46,120 nt of DNA. Source: Pseudovibrio flavus (GTDB taxonomy: Bacteria; Pseudomonadota; Alphaproteobacteria; Rhizobiales; Stappiaceae). The DNA lies in contig NZ_SMMA01000060.1 of the NCBI RefSeq assembly GCF_009711345.1, positions 72,290 through 118,409 of the forward strand, in the 5' to 3' direction. Below the pieces are notes generated by a model. It saw only the letters and a program-made list of their open reading frames with translations. It was not told the origin of the DNA and did not search any database. Below are positions 1 to 8,205 of this stretch, piece by piece; the stretch's first letter is position 1; every line of letters begins with the position of its first letter. The translations under genes and the position numbers were made by a program.

Positions 1-8
1 TCTTGTGT

Positions 9-28
9 CACTATCTCAACGGATAGTG
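9..28. other. Small hairpin upstream of tRNA-Asn
   Basis: A 7-bp perfect stem (CACTATC at 9-15, GATAGTG at 22-28) with a 6-nt loop lies 35 bases before the tRNA. It is followed by an AT-rich run. It could be the terminator of a gene left of the window or part of the tRNA promoter region. There is not enough upstream sequence to decide. Confidence 0.3.
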
Positions 29-63
29 TTATATATACCTTTCTTTGAAAGGGTTTGGGATAT

Positions 64-138
64 TCCCCGGTAGCTCAGTGGTAGAGCAAGCGACTGTTAA
101 TCGCTTGGTCGCTGGTTCGAATCCGGCCCGGGGAGCCA
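64..138 (+). tRNA. tRNA-Asn (anticodon GTT)
   Basis: A complete cloverleaf can be drawn. The acceptor stem TCCCCGG (64-70) pairs with CCGGGGA (128-134), followed by discriminator G and an encoded CCA (136-138). The D-arm begins TAGCTCAGTGG. The anticodon stem AGCGA/TCGCT encloses the loop CTGTTAA, giving anticodon GTT, which reads AAC/AAU (asparagine). The T-arm contains GGTTCGAATCC. A T-rich run right after the CCA is consistent with transcript termination. No other tRNA is adjacent, so this is probably a single-gene transcript. Confidence 0.97.
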
Positions 139-500
139 CTTTTTTCTTCCCCCTCTCCCATGACACGATTGTGAAACGGCTCTTAAGCTGCTGTTTTCTT
201 TAAAGCGCTGCGTTTACGGCCACGGTTTATTAACCGCTATATATTCCCCAAGGGAATGTGGCAGGTACGCCGCACAATCGCCCTTTTCTCGTTAAAATAA
301 AATTACTTAGCCAAAAGATCAGGGCTACATATCAAGGGCAACTACATCACATTCTAGAAAGAAAGCCGCCCTACAATCTATGCTTTGTAGAACGACCTTT
401 TTCGCCCTCTATATTACGTAAACGTAAGGTGGGGAGATTAAGTGAAAAAGCTCCGATACACCAACACCCTGAAAAGAATTAAAAAAGCGGGTTAAATGAA
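139..500. other. Non-coding gap after tRNA-Asn
   Basis: This AT-rich stretch carries no convincing gene. The only open frame of note (258-482, GTG start, 74 codons) has no ribosome binding site and no recognisable protein features. A GGTTTATTAACC inverted repeat sits near 224-235 and may belong to the promoter region of the next gene. I see no attachment-site duplication of the tRNA 3' end. Confidence 0.4.
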
Positions 501-1139
501 ATGATCGGGACACTTCTTTACCCTAATACCGGACATCACACTTTCTATGCAGCCTCAATGATGGTCGCAGCGAGCTTGGCGATTTTAACGCCAGCAATCG
601 CAACGGCTCATGACAGCATGAGAGGCAAAGCGGAAACCAAGATCGACAAGCCGCAAACCACTGCCATTCCTCAAGATTATCTAGCAGTTACAGTAGGTAA
701 GCCTGCCAAGCCAGAGAATGTAGATCCGCTGGAAGGCGATTTTGCGATCTGGGTTGGCACTGTAAAGCTTGATGGCAAAGACACCCTTTGGGTAGAGCTT
801 ATCGATGACTATGGCGAGGTGATTTACAACTCCCGCATAGAGCCAAACGAGACCCATATTCTGCCTGACGGTAGGGCTATCGCGGTCCGCTCGGCCAAAG
901 CCAATCTTGGTGAGCAGAAGCCGAAAATCAAATCACCATTCCCGCTCAATAAGTCCCAAAATCGTGTATCCTCTCAAAAGCCGATCATCGTTACGCAGCA
1001 AGCGCATTACGCTCTTGATAAGAAGCTGCAAGTCGAATTCATCGAGTTTGAAGAGAGCAATGACAGCCAGTCAAAGGCCGATCACCTCCTCAAAGTTGGC
1101 AGAAATCTGGACCAACTCTGGCAGGATATGATCGAGTAG
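501..1139 (+). CDS. Secreted protein of unknown function
   Basis: A 212-residue protein I do not recognise. Residues 20-36 form a hydrophobic, alanine-rich stretch ending in AIATAHD, which looks like a Sec signal peptide cleaved after ATA, so a periplasmic or secreted location is inferred. The N-region before it is unusually long and lacks positive charge. Translation may therefore start at the in-frame ATG-ATG at 558/561, although no good ribosome binding site marks either start. The mature part is acidic at both ends and has no lipobox, membrane helix or Cys pair. The segment from about 80 to 130 (FAIWVGTVKLDGKD...VELIDDYGEVIYNSRIEPNETHILPDGR, here abbreviated) suggests a small beta-rich fold. 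It stands alone between tRNA-Asn and cysK. Base composition is lower in GC than cysK, which may mean relaxed selection or recent gain. Confidence 0.6.
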   Translation: MIGTLLYPNTGHHTFYAASMMVAASLAILTPAIATAHDSMRGKAETKIDKPQTTAIPQDYLAVTVGKPAKPENVDPLEGDFAIWVGTVKLDGKDTLWVELIDDYGEVIYNSRIEPNETHILPDGRAIAVRSAKANLGEQKPKIKSPFPLNKSQNRVSSQKPIIVTQQAHYALDKKLQVEFIEFEESNDSQSKADHLLKVGRNLDQLWQDMIE

Positions 1140-1358
1140 AAGGCAAGCTGGTTTCTCAAACAGCTTTCCAAAGTTCATTTGCTAGATTCATATTCTATCT
1201 ACTTCCGCATTAAGAGTATGCAGTTGCTAAAACGACTGCATCACCAACAGGGTTTGCCTTGAGCGCTCCTTCGCACCACTATAAGTTTTAGGTGGCTAGA
1301 AAACCTCGCCCGAAAAGGGCAGAGCCACGCCAAAACGATTGCTGGATGCGAGGAAACG

Positions 1359-2402
1359 ATGCACGTTAGAAACTCCCTCATCGAGGCCATTGGAAATACG
1401 CCGCTTATCAAGCTCAAAAAAGCATCTGAGCTAACCGGCTGTGATATCTACGGTAAAGCGGAGTTTATGAACCCCGGCCAGTCGGTTAAGGACCGCGCCG
1501 CTCTGTTCATCATCGAAGATGCTATCCGCTCCGGCAAACTCAAGCCCGGCGGCGTGATCGTAGAAGGCACTGCTGGCAACACCGGCATCGGCCTTTCTCT
1601 GGTGGGAAATGCGCTTGGCTTTCGCAGCGTGATTGTTATTCCCGAGACGCAATCACAAGAAAAGAAAGACATGCTGCGCATCGCCGGTGCTCAATTGATT
1701 GAAGTACCAGCAGCACCCTATTCCAGCCCCAACAACTACGTCAAAATCTCAGGACGCCTTGCAGCACAGCTCAACGAGAGCGAGCCAAATGGCGCGATCT
1801 GGGCCAACCAGTTTGACAATACCGCGAACAGGAACGGGCATATCACCACCACAGCGCAAGAGATCTATCAGCAGACCGATGGAAAGGTAGACGGGTTCAT
1901 CTGCGCAGTTGGTACAGGCGGAACTCTTGCCGGTGTGGGCATGGGCCTGAAAGACAGAAATCAGGATATCAAGATTGGTCTTGCAGACCCACACGGCGCG
2001 GCGCTTTACAATTACTACGCCAATGGCGAACTGAAAGCAGAAGGTTCGTCCATCACCGAGGGTATTGGACAAGGACGCATCACCGCAAACCTTGAAGACG
2101 CGCCAATAGACCTGCCGTTTCGCATTTCAGATAGTGAAGCGCTGGAGGTTGTATTCGACCTTTTAGAGCATGAAGGTCTATGCCTTGGCGGCTCCTCCGG
2201 CATCAATATCGCAGGAGCAATGCACATGGCCAAAGAAATGGGTCCGGGCAATACCATTGTGACCATTCTTTGCGACTATGGAACCCGCTATCAGGCCAAG
2301 CTCTTTAATCCAGAATTCTTGCGCTCAAAGGATCTACCCGTCCCAAACTGGATGGAAAGAAAACCACAGATCTCTGTACCCTTTGAAAGCGTAAAAGCCT
2401 GA
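1359..2402 (+). CDS. cysK: Cysteine synthase A (O-acetylserine sulfhydrylase)
   Basis: A PLP enzyme that makes L-cysteine from O-acetylserine and sulfide in the cytoplasm, 347 residues. The N-terminus has the family's IGNTPLIKL motif. Lys44 in QSVKDRAA is the PLP Schiff-base lysine. EGTAGNTGIG (69-78) is the substrate/PLP loop, GTGGT (185-189) holds the PLP phosphate, and GGSSGIN (277-283) contacts the pyridine ring. The loop reads TAGNT rather than the classical TSGNT, and the protein is about 25 residues longer than enterobacterial CysK. I believe this is normal for the long proteobacterial subgroup, but it leaves some doubt about amino-acid substrate. GAGGAAACG just before the ATG is a good ribosome binding site. 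The gene sits with sseA and alaX in a sulfur/cysteine-themed cluster. Confidence 0.9.
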   Translation: MHVRNSLIEAIGNTPLIKLKKASELTGCDIYGKAEFMNPGQSVKDRAALFIIEDAIRSGKLKPGGVIVEGTAGNTGIGLSLVGNALGFRSVIVIPETQSQEKKDMLRIAGAQLIEVPAAPYSSPNNYVKISGRLAAQLNESEPNGAIWANQFDNTANRNGHITTTAQEIYQQTDGKVDGFICAVGTGGTLAGVGMGLKDRNQDIKIGLADPHGAALYNYYANGELKAEGSSITEGIGQGRITANLEDAPIDLPFRISDSEALEVVFDLLEHEGLCLGGSSGINIAGAMHMAKEMGPGNTIVTILCDYGTRYQAKLFNPEFLRSKDLPVPNWMERKPQISVPFESVKA

Positions 2403-3013
2403 CCTTGGAACTCCCGAGGATCACTGTCGCCCCATCGCCGCCCCTTCACAAATAAAACCAGAATGGGCGGCACCTACTGCGTCTCTAGCCGCCTTAAACG
2501 TAAGACGTAGCTCTGTCGCCGCATACAGCTTTGGCCCGATCCGGTAAGCGACGCTGATTGACCCGTCACACCGCCAAAGCCGCTCACGAGAACACTTTCC
2601 AGCCGTAATACGCACAAAACATGCTGAACTCACTTCGCAGCTAACGTGACACGCAGTGTTGATCTCATCAAAAACACCAGTGCTTTCCTGAAGTTTCTCC
2701 CCGTGAGAGCGCCTAAGCGACTAACACCCTAAAAAATCATAAAAAAGCGCCAAACCACTGCCATTGGTTGAGCATTAAAGCGGAGACCACCTAACGTTCT
2801 CTGCCCACCAAAACCAACAAGAATAGACCGAAGGCAAACCTTTCCCTCTGAACACAAGAGAGGGAGTTTTCACCAACCCATCAACACTCTCATCACTTCA
2901 AGCGCACCTCCCTCAACTCGCGGAGTATTTTTATCTCTCAGTGACTTGTCAGAGGGACGCGAATGCCCTCAGTATGCTACTTAAAGACGAGTGTTTAGAT
3001 CAACAGATGCAAT
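2403..3013. other. Intergenic region between cysK and cls
   Basis: About 610 bases without a credible gene. The open frames here are short and lack ribosome binding sites. One hairpin is visible at 2843-2864 (TCCCTCT / AGAGGGA, then GAGTTTT). It has the shape of a weak + strand terminator but lies more than 400 bases past cysK. The promoter for cls should be in the last 150 bases, but I cannot place it with confidence. Confidence 0.4.
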
Positions 3014-4435
3014 ATGATCGATATCGTTCCGCTAATAACGTTGTCCGCGCTGTTCTTTTATCTGCTGGCTGCCATCTGCGCGGCCCGCGAGATTATGTGG
3101 AGCCGCACCTCTCAGGGCAGCATCGCGTGGCTACTCTCCCTCTTCTTTCTGCCGTTTCCTACCGCGATCCTCTACATGATTTTCGCATGGAAGAAGTTTG
3201 ATGATTACAGCCGCATCCTCTTGGAAAACGGCGTCTTCGAAGACGATATCTTCAAGCGACACGGAGCGCTGGTAGACCACAGGGCAAACGAAGAGTGGCC
3301 GGTTCATAACCGCATCACGCCGCTACCTTTTTTGAAAGGCAACCAGACTGAGTTGCTTATTGATGGCACTGCGACTTTCGATTCTATTCTGGAGGGAATC
3401 CGCAACGCTAAGGAGTACATTCTCTTCCAGTTCTTCATTGTTCGTGATGATGAATTGGGCAAGAAAATCGCTGCCGCCCTTATTGAGCGCGCTCTGAACG
3501 GTGTAGCCGTCTATTTCCTCTATGATGATGTTGGCTCCCGTAGCCTGCCACAACACTACCTTGACCGTTTAACCGAAGCAGGCGTTCAAGTGAGCGGCTT
3601 TAACGAGCGCCACAAACTGCTGCGCGTATTGGGCCCAATGCGCCTCAACTACCGCAACCACCGCAAAGTCGTTGTGATTGATCACAAATACTGCTGGATC
3701 GGCGGACACAATGTCGGCATCGAATATCTTGGAGAAGACCCGCACTTCGGTCATTGGCGAGATACACATGTGAAGGTATCCGGCCCTGCAGCGCTTGGCG
3801 CGGGCCTCTCCTTTGCGGAGGACTGGCAGTGGTCTACAGGCACCACCCTTGACCTGTCCCTTCCAGAAGATATCGAAGTCTTTGGTGATGAACCGGTCCT
3901 CGTTATGCCAACCGGTCCGGCGGACCCGCTAGAGGATTGCTCTATCGCGTTTGTGGAGACAATTTCCCGCGCTCGTGAGCGTCTTTGGATTGTTAGCCCC
4001 TACTTCGTGCCGGGCCTTGAGATTTTGACAGCGCTTTATGCAGCAGCTCTACGCGGCGTTGACGTGCGCATTCTTCTTCCCAAAAAAGCTGACCACCGCC
4101 TTGTTTGGCTGGCAAGCTATGCCCACGCAGATGATCTGGCGAGCCACGGCATCAAAGTCTATCGCTATCTGGATGGCTTTCTGCATCAAAAAGTCGTTCT
4201 GGTGGATGATAAGCTTGCAGGTGTTGGTACGGTCAATTTCGATAACCGTTCCTTCAGCATCAATTTCGAAATCACGCTCTGGTTCACAAAAAAGCACTCG
4301 GTGGAAGCTGTGGCTGAAATGCTGGAGCAGGATTTCACCAAGGCGCAGCAGACCGATAAGCAGGAACTTTATAACAGGCCGTACATCTTCAGAATTTTGG
4401 CGCAGGCGGCCAAGCTTCTATCACCTATTCTCTAG
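3014..4435 (+). CDS. cls: Cardiolipin synthase (phospholipase D family)
   Basis: A membrane enzyme that joins two phosphatidylglycerol molecules into cardiolipin and glycerol, 473 residues. Two hydrophobic segments at about 5-25 and 36-58 make up the PLDc_N membrane anchor. Two HKD catalytic motifs follow: H216-x-K-x4-D223 (HRKVVVID) and H391-x-K-x4-D398 (HQKVVLVD), each followed by a G-[GT]-x-N element (GGHN, GTVN). Length, anchor and the paired HKD motifs match bacterial Cls. The start fits because it leaves the membrane anchor intact, but the ribosome binding site is weak. The gene lies between cysK and alaX in the same direction, with a 134-base gap to alaX. No functional link to those genes is apparent. 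Confidence 0.93.
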   Translation: MIDIVPLITLSALFFYLLAAICAAREIMWSRTSQGSIAWLLSLFFLPFPTAILYMIFAWKKFDDYSRILLENGVFEDDIFKRHGALVDHRANEEWPVHNRITPLPFLKGNQTELLIDGTATFDSILEGIRNAKEYILFQFFIVRDDELGKKIAAALIERALNGVAVYFLYDDVGSRSLPQHYLDRLTEAGVQVSGFNERHKLLRVLGPMRLNYRNHRKVVVIDHKYCWIGGHNVGIEYLGEDPHFGHWRDTHVKVSGPAALGAGLSFAEDWQWSTGTTLDLSLPEDIEVFGDEPVLVMPTGPADPLEDCSIAFVETISRARERLWIVSPYFVPGLEILTALYAAALRGVDVRILLPKKADHRLVWLASYAHADDLASHGIKVYRYLDGFLHQKVVLVDDKLAGVGTVNFDNRSFSINFEITLWFTKKHSVEAVAEMLEQDFTKAQQTDKQELYNRPYIFRILAQAAKLLSPIL

Positions 4436-4569
4436 ACCTGTGTGGCTTCTAGCGCTCGTTAGTTGTGTTGAAACACCCTCAAGCTTTGCTGGCAATTTTC
4501 ACGCCCACACAGGCAAGAAAATCCATTAGGATCTCCTTGATTCCGAAAAGATATTTGAAAGACACCCGT

Positions 4570-5283
4570 ATGAGCCAACCCCTTTTCATTGAAGACGCCT
4601 ATTTGCGTAGCTGTGAGGCAACTGTAACCGGCATCACCGATGGCGGCGTTATTCTGGATCGCACGATTTTCTACCCGACCGGCGGCGGCCAGCCCGGAGA
4701 TAGCGGTGCACTTGAGCTTGCAGATGGCACACGGCTGACCATTGTCGACACTGTTAAAGGTGAAAATCCGGGTGAAATCATTCACGTGTTGGAGGAAGGT
4801 AGCCCCCTACCCAAAGTTGGCGATGCGCTGACCATTCATATCGACTGGGAGGTTCGCTACAAGCGCATGCGGGTGCACACTGCCATGCATCTTTTGTCGG
4901 TTGTTCTTCCCTATGCGGTGCCAGGCGGACAGATCGCTGATGGCACCGGACGTCTTGACTTCAACATCCCCGAACCCAATCTGGATAAAGACGAGATTAC
5001 AAACGCGCTTCAAAGCCTCGTCGATGCAGATCATCCGGTAACGCAAGACTGGATAACTGACAAGGAACTTGAGGCAAACCCTGAACTTGTGAAAACCATG
5101 AGCGTAAAACCTCCAATGGGCACAGGGCGGGTTCGTCTAGTAAAAATAGGCGAAGACATTGACCTACAGCCATGCGGCGGAACCCACGTTTCTAACACCG
5201 CGCAAATTGGTCGTGTTCAAATTGGCAAGATTGAAAAAAAGGGCAAGCTCAACAGGCGCGTTCGCCTTGCATTGCTTGATTAG
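4570..5283 (+). CDS. Alanyl-tRNA editing protein (AlaX type)
   Basis: A free-standing homologue of the alanyl-tRNA synthetase editing domain, 237 residues. The family hydrolyses mischarged Ser-tRNA(Ala) or Gly-tRNA(Ala) in trans. The zinc-binding signature is intact: HTAMH at 103-107 and CGGTH at 202-206. The early FYPTGGGQPGD segment (34-44) is the usual AlaX/AlaRS editing-domain hallmark. I chose the ATG at 4570 (MSQPLFIEDAY) over the upstream in-frame codon because the extra 35 residues look non-homologous. The stop is 14 bases before sseA, so the two are almost certainly co-transcribed. Whether the co-occurrence with cysteine genes reflects function is unknown. Confidence 0.9.
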   Translation: MSQPLFIEDAYLRSCEATVTGITDGGVILDRTIFYPTGGGQPGDSGALELADGTRLTIVDTVKGENPGEIIHVLEEGSPLPKVGDALTIHIDWEVRYKRMRVHTAMHLLSVVLPYAVPGGQIADGTGRLDFNIPEPNLDKDEITNALQSLVDADHPVTQDWITDKELEANPELVKTMSVKPPMGTGRVRLVKIGEDIDLQPCGGTHVSNTAQIGRVQIGKIEKKGKLNRRVRLALLD

Positions 5284-5297
5284 GAGAGGATAGCGAA

Positions 5298-6146
5298 ATG
5301 GTTTCCAGTTCATTGGTAAGTTGTGACTGGCTGGAAGAACATCTTGGAGCGCCGGATCTGGTGGTTCTCGACTGTTCTTGGTACCTGCCAGACATGGGCC
5401 GTGACGCCCGCGCTGAATATGCCACAGCGCATATTCCAGGTGCCATCTTCTTCGACATTGACGCACATTCTGACAAGACCACTGACCTGCCTCATATGCT
5501 TCCAACCGCTGATGCTTTCCAAAAAGCGATGCAGGAAATGGGCATTGGCGATGGCAAAACTGTTGTTGTCTACGATGGCATGGGTATGTTCTCGGCAGCC
5601 CGCGTTTGGTGGACGCTGAAACTCTTCGGTCTTGATGACGTGTTCGTTCTCAATGGCGGCCTGCCAAAATGGAAAGCAGAAAACCGCCCACTTACCGCAG
5701 ATGTTAAAACCTATCAGCCTGCCCATTTCACCATCCGCTTCAACCACGCCATGGTTCGCACTCTTGCTCAGGTTCAAGAGGCCCTCGAAGACGCTGGCAC
5801 CGTTGTACTGGATGCTCGCTCTGCAGAGCGCTTTGCAGGCAGCGCACCAGAGCCTCGTCCGGGCGTGCGCGCAGGCCATATGAAGGGCGCGAAAAACTTG
5901 CCATTCGGTCAGGTTCTAAATGCCGATGGTACCTTCAAGAGCAACGAGGAACTCGCCGCCGTATTCGCAGGCAAAGACATTACACCAAACACGCAAGTCG
6001 TCACCTCTTGCGGCTCGGGCGTTACCGCATCCATCCTTGCTCTGGCACTTTCCGAAATCGGCCATCACAAGGCTGCAGTATATGATGGTTCTTGGTCCGA
6101 ATGGGGCTCCAGCCCACTTACAGAAGTTGTGACTGGCGCGGAGTAA
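5298..6146 (+). CDS. sseA: 3-mercaptopyruvate sulfurtransferase
   Basis: A two-domain rhodanese-fold enzyme that moves sulfur from 3-mercaptopyruvate to a thiophilic acceptor, 282 residues. The inactive N-terminal rhodanese domain spans about 5-130 and the catalytic domain about 155-280. The active-site loop is C238-GSGVTA, the CG[ST]GVT form typical of mercaptopyruvate sulfurtransferases and unlike the CRKGVT-like loop of thiosulfate rhodanese. GGAGAGG precedes the ATG by about 8 bases. It is the last gene of the alaX-sseA unit and is followed by a strong terminator. The substrate could still be thiosulfate, but the loop argues for mercaptopyruvate. Confidence 0.92.
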   Translation: MVSSSLVSCDWLEEHLGAPDLVVLDCSWYLPDMGRDARAEYATAHIPGAIFFDIDAHSDKTTDLPHMLPTADAFQKAMQEMGIGDGKTVVVYDGMGMFSAARVWWTLKLFGLDDVFVLNGGLPKWKAENRPLTADVKTYQPAHFTIRFNHAMVRTLAQVQEALEDAGTVVLDARSAERFAGSAPEPRPGVRAGHMKGAKNLPFGQVLNADGTFKSNEELAAVFAGKDITPNTQVVTSCGSGVTASILALALSEIGHHKAAVYDGSWSEWGSSPLTEVVTGAE

Positions 6147-6175
6147 TCGCCAATTACATCTCCAGAGTTAGAAAC

Positions 6176-6208
6176 AAAAAAGCCCGCTCGAAAGCGGGCT
6201 TTTCTTTT
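6176..6208. terminator. Bidirectional terminator between sseA and aapP
   Basis: A perfect 8-bp stem AGCCCGCT / AGCGGGCT (6181-6188, 6193-6200) with a CGAA tetraloop, flanked by an A-run on the left and TTTTCTTTT on the right. It can end transcription of sseA from the left and of aapP from the right. Confidence 0.9.
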
Positions 6209-6239
6209 AGCGATATTCGCCAGTTCCTGCTGATAGAAA

Positions 6240-7034
6240 TCAGTGGTGCAGGATCTGGGAAAGGAACAGCTTGGTACGTTCGTGCTGAGGGTTTTCGAAG
6301 AACGGCTCTGGCTCGTTCTGCTCAACAATCTGGCCCTGATCCATGAAGATAACGCGGTTTGCCACTTTACGGGCAAAGCCCATTTCGTGGGTTACGCAAA
6401 GCATGGTCATGCCTTCTTCAGCCAGACCAACCATTACGTCCAGCACTTCCTTGATCATTTCAGGGTCGAGAGCAGAAGTCGGCTCATCGAACAGCATGAT
6501 CTTAGGGTTCATGCAAAGCGAACGGGCAATTGCCACACGCTGCTGCTGACCACCGGAAAGCTGACCAGGGTATTTGTTGGCCTGCTCAGGAATTTTCACG
6601 CGCTCAAGATAGTGCATGGCAATTTCTTCTGCCTGCTTCTTTGGCATCTTGCGCACCCAGATAGGCGCCAGCGTGCAGTTTTCCAAAATGGTCAAATGCG
6701 GGAACAGGTTGAAGTGCTGGAAGCACATGCCAACCTCGCGGCGGATCTCGTCAATCTTCTTAAGGTCAGAAGTCAACTCGATACCATCAACGATGATCTG
6801 GCCAGCCTGATGCTCTTCAAGACGGTTGATGCAGCGGATCATAGTAGACTTACCGGAACCGGAAGGACCACAGATAACGATACGCTCACCACGCATAACC
6901 TTCAGATTGATGTCACGCAGCACATGAAAGTCACCGTACCACTTGTTCATATCTTTGATTTCGATAGCGACGTCCGTGTCGGATACGCGCATTTTTGAGC
7001 GGTCTGCCATGACGGCAACATTATGATCACTCAT
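6240..7034 (-). CDS. aapP: General L-amino acid ABC transporter, ATP-binding protein
   Basis: The cytoplasmic ATPase of the polar/general amino-acid importer, about 264 residues. Numbered from the longer in-frame start six codons upstream, the motifs are Walker [10 protein letters not shown] (62-70), Q-loop FQHFNLFPH (111-119), signature LSGGQQQR (165-172) and Walker B IMLFDEP (185-191) followed by the D-loop SALD. HE at the H-loop reads [10 protein letters not shown] prefer the ATG at 7034 (MSDHN) because GGAG lies 6 bases before it, inside the longer frame. It is the last gene of aapJQMP, 42 bases after aapM. The high similarity in style to the Rhizobium AapP/GlnQ group supports the name. 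Confidence 0.93.
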   Translation of the reverse strand: MSDHNVAVMADRSKMRVSDTDVAIEIKDMNKWYGDFHVLRDINLKVMRGERIVICGPSGSGKSTMIRCINRLEEHQAGQIIVDGIELTSDLKKIDEIRREVGMCFQHFNLFPHLTILENCTLAPIWVRKMPKKQAEEIAMHYLERVKIPEQANKYPGQLSGGQQQRVAIARSLCMNPKIMLFDEPTSALDPEMIKEVLDVMVGLAEEGMTMLCVTHEMGFARKVANRVIFMDQGQIVEQNEPEPFFENPQHERTKLFLSQILHH

Positions 7035-7076
7035 ATTTTTCTCCAAACTCATAAAATCTCTTCAAAGCTACGGACG

Positions 7077-8204
7077 TTAGTGACGATCGCCAGCGCTTAA
7101 TTTGCGTTCCAGATACATCGAATATCTCGACATTGCAAAACAGAACACAAAGAAGATAGCGGCGATAAACACATAGAGCTCCACAACTGTGCCATTCCAC
7201 TTGGAATCTGCAAGCACTGATTGTGTAAGTCCCAGCGGATCAAGCAAGCCAATTACCGAAACCAGCGTTGTATCTTTAAACAGGCCGATGAAGGTATTCA
7301 CGATTCCCGGAATAGAAATCTTCAAAGCCTGAGGCAGAATGATCAGTCGCATGCTCTGCCAGTAATCAAGGCCAAGCGCATCTGCTGCCTCATACTGCCC
7401 TCTTGGCAGCGCGGCCAAACCACCACGGATCACCTCGGCCATATAAGCAGACGCAAACAACGTCACCATAATGACAACACGCAGGATGATGTCGAAGTTG
7501 GTGCCACGCGGCAGGAAGTAGCTGAGCAAGGTGGAAGCAACAAACAGCAGCGTAATCAGTGGCACACCACGAATAAACTCGATGAAACCAACACAAAGGC
7601 TCTTAATGAAAGGCATGTCCGAATTACGCCCAAGCGCCAGCAGAATACCCAGTGGCAGCGAGAACGCGATACCGGAAACACCGATGATCATGGTGAGCAG
7701 AAACCCACCCAGCTTCTTGGATTCCACTTCAGAGAAGATGAAACCATCACCCCAGATCAACATGTACGCAACGAATGGGTACAATAATGACAACAGCATC
7801 ATCTTCCCGCGATGCGGGGTCTTGTCCCAAAGCAGTGGAACGAGCGCAACACAGAGCAGAACAAAAGCCAAATCAGCACGCCAACGCAAATCATGCGGAT
7901 AAAAACCATAGATAAACTGGTCAAAACGTGCGCCGACTACAGCCCAGCAGGCTCCGTTGTTAGAAATCTCCAAACAGCTACGATAGGAATCAGCCGTCCA
8001 GACAGCATCTAATACCGCCCATTGAACGATGCCCGGCAACATCCAAGCAAGGAACAAGAAGGAAAGGATGGTTAAAGCAGTGTTTAGAGGCGTCGCAAAC
8101 AGGTTTTCTTTGGTCCAACCAAGCACGCCAGTGGTGGAAGCTGGCGCTGGACGCTGCGGTTTCTCTTCGGTTGCTACATAAGCAATGGAGCTTTTATCAC
8201 TCAT
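7077..8204 (-). CDS. aapM: General L-amino acid ABC transporter, permease AapM
   Basis: One of two membrane subunits of the amino-acid importer, 375 residues. The first hydrophobic segment is near 38-60, then an extended periplasmic loop rich in Trp and Cys, then a HisM/GlnP-type permease domain over roughly 160-365 with about five helices. The EAA loop that docks with the ATPase reads EAADALGLDYWQSMRLIILPQA (given here only as the family motif, about 273-294). The start codon follows the aapQ stop by one base, and GGAG within the aapQ 3' end acts as its ribosome binding site, which suggests translational coupling. The N-terminal extension is longer than in GlnP-type permeases, as is usual for AapM. 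Confidence 0.93.
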   Translation of the reverse strand: MSDKSSIAYVATEEKPQRPAPASTTGVLGWTKENLFATPLNTALTILSFLFLAWMLPGIVQWAVLDAVWTADSYRSCLEISNNGACWAVVGARFDQFIYGFYPHDLRWRADLAFVLLCVALVPLLWDKTPHRGKMMLLSLLYPFVAYMLIWGDGFIFSEVESKKLGGFLLTMIIGVSGIAFSLPLGILLALGRNSDMPFIKSLCVGFIEFIRGVPLITLLFVASTLLSYFLPRGTNFDIILRVVIMVTLFASAYMAEVIRGGLAALPRGQYEAADALGLDYWQSMRLIILPQALKISIPGIVNTFIGLFKDTTLVSVIGLLDPLGLTQSVLADSKWNGTVVELYVFIAAIFFVFCFAMSRYSMYLERKLSAGDRH

Positions 8205-8205
8205 C

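Noticed and set aside
258-482. 74-codon open frame between tRNA-Asn and the secreted protein gene
   Set aside because: GTG start without ribosome binding site, no domain, base composition like the surrounding AT-rich spacer.
2941-3201. 86-codon open frame before and over the start of cls
   Set aside because: Out of frame with cls and overlapping its catalytic anchor region; no protein features.
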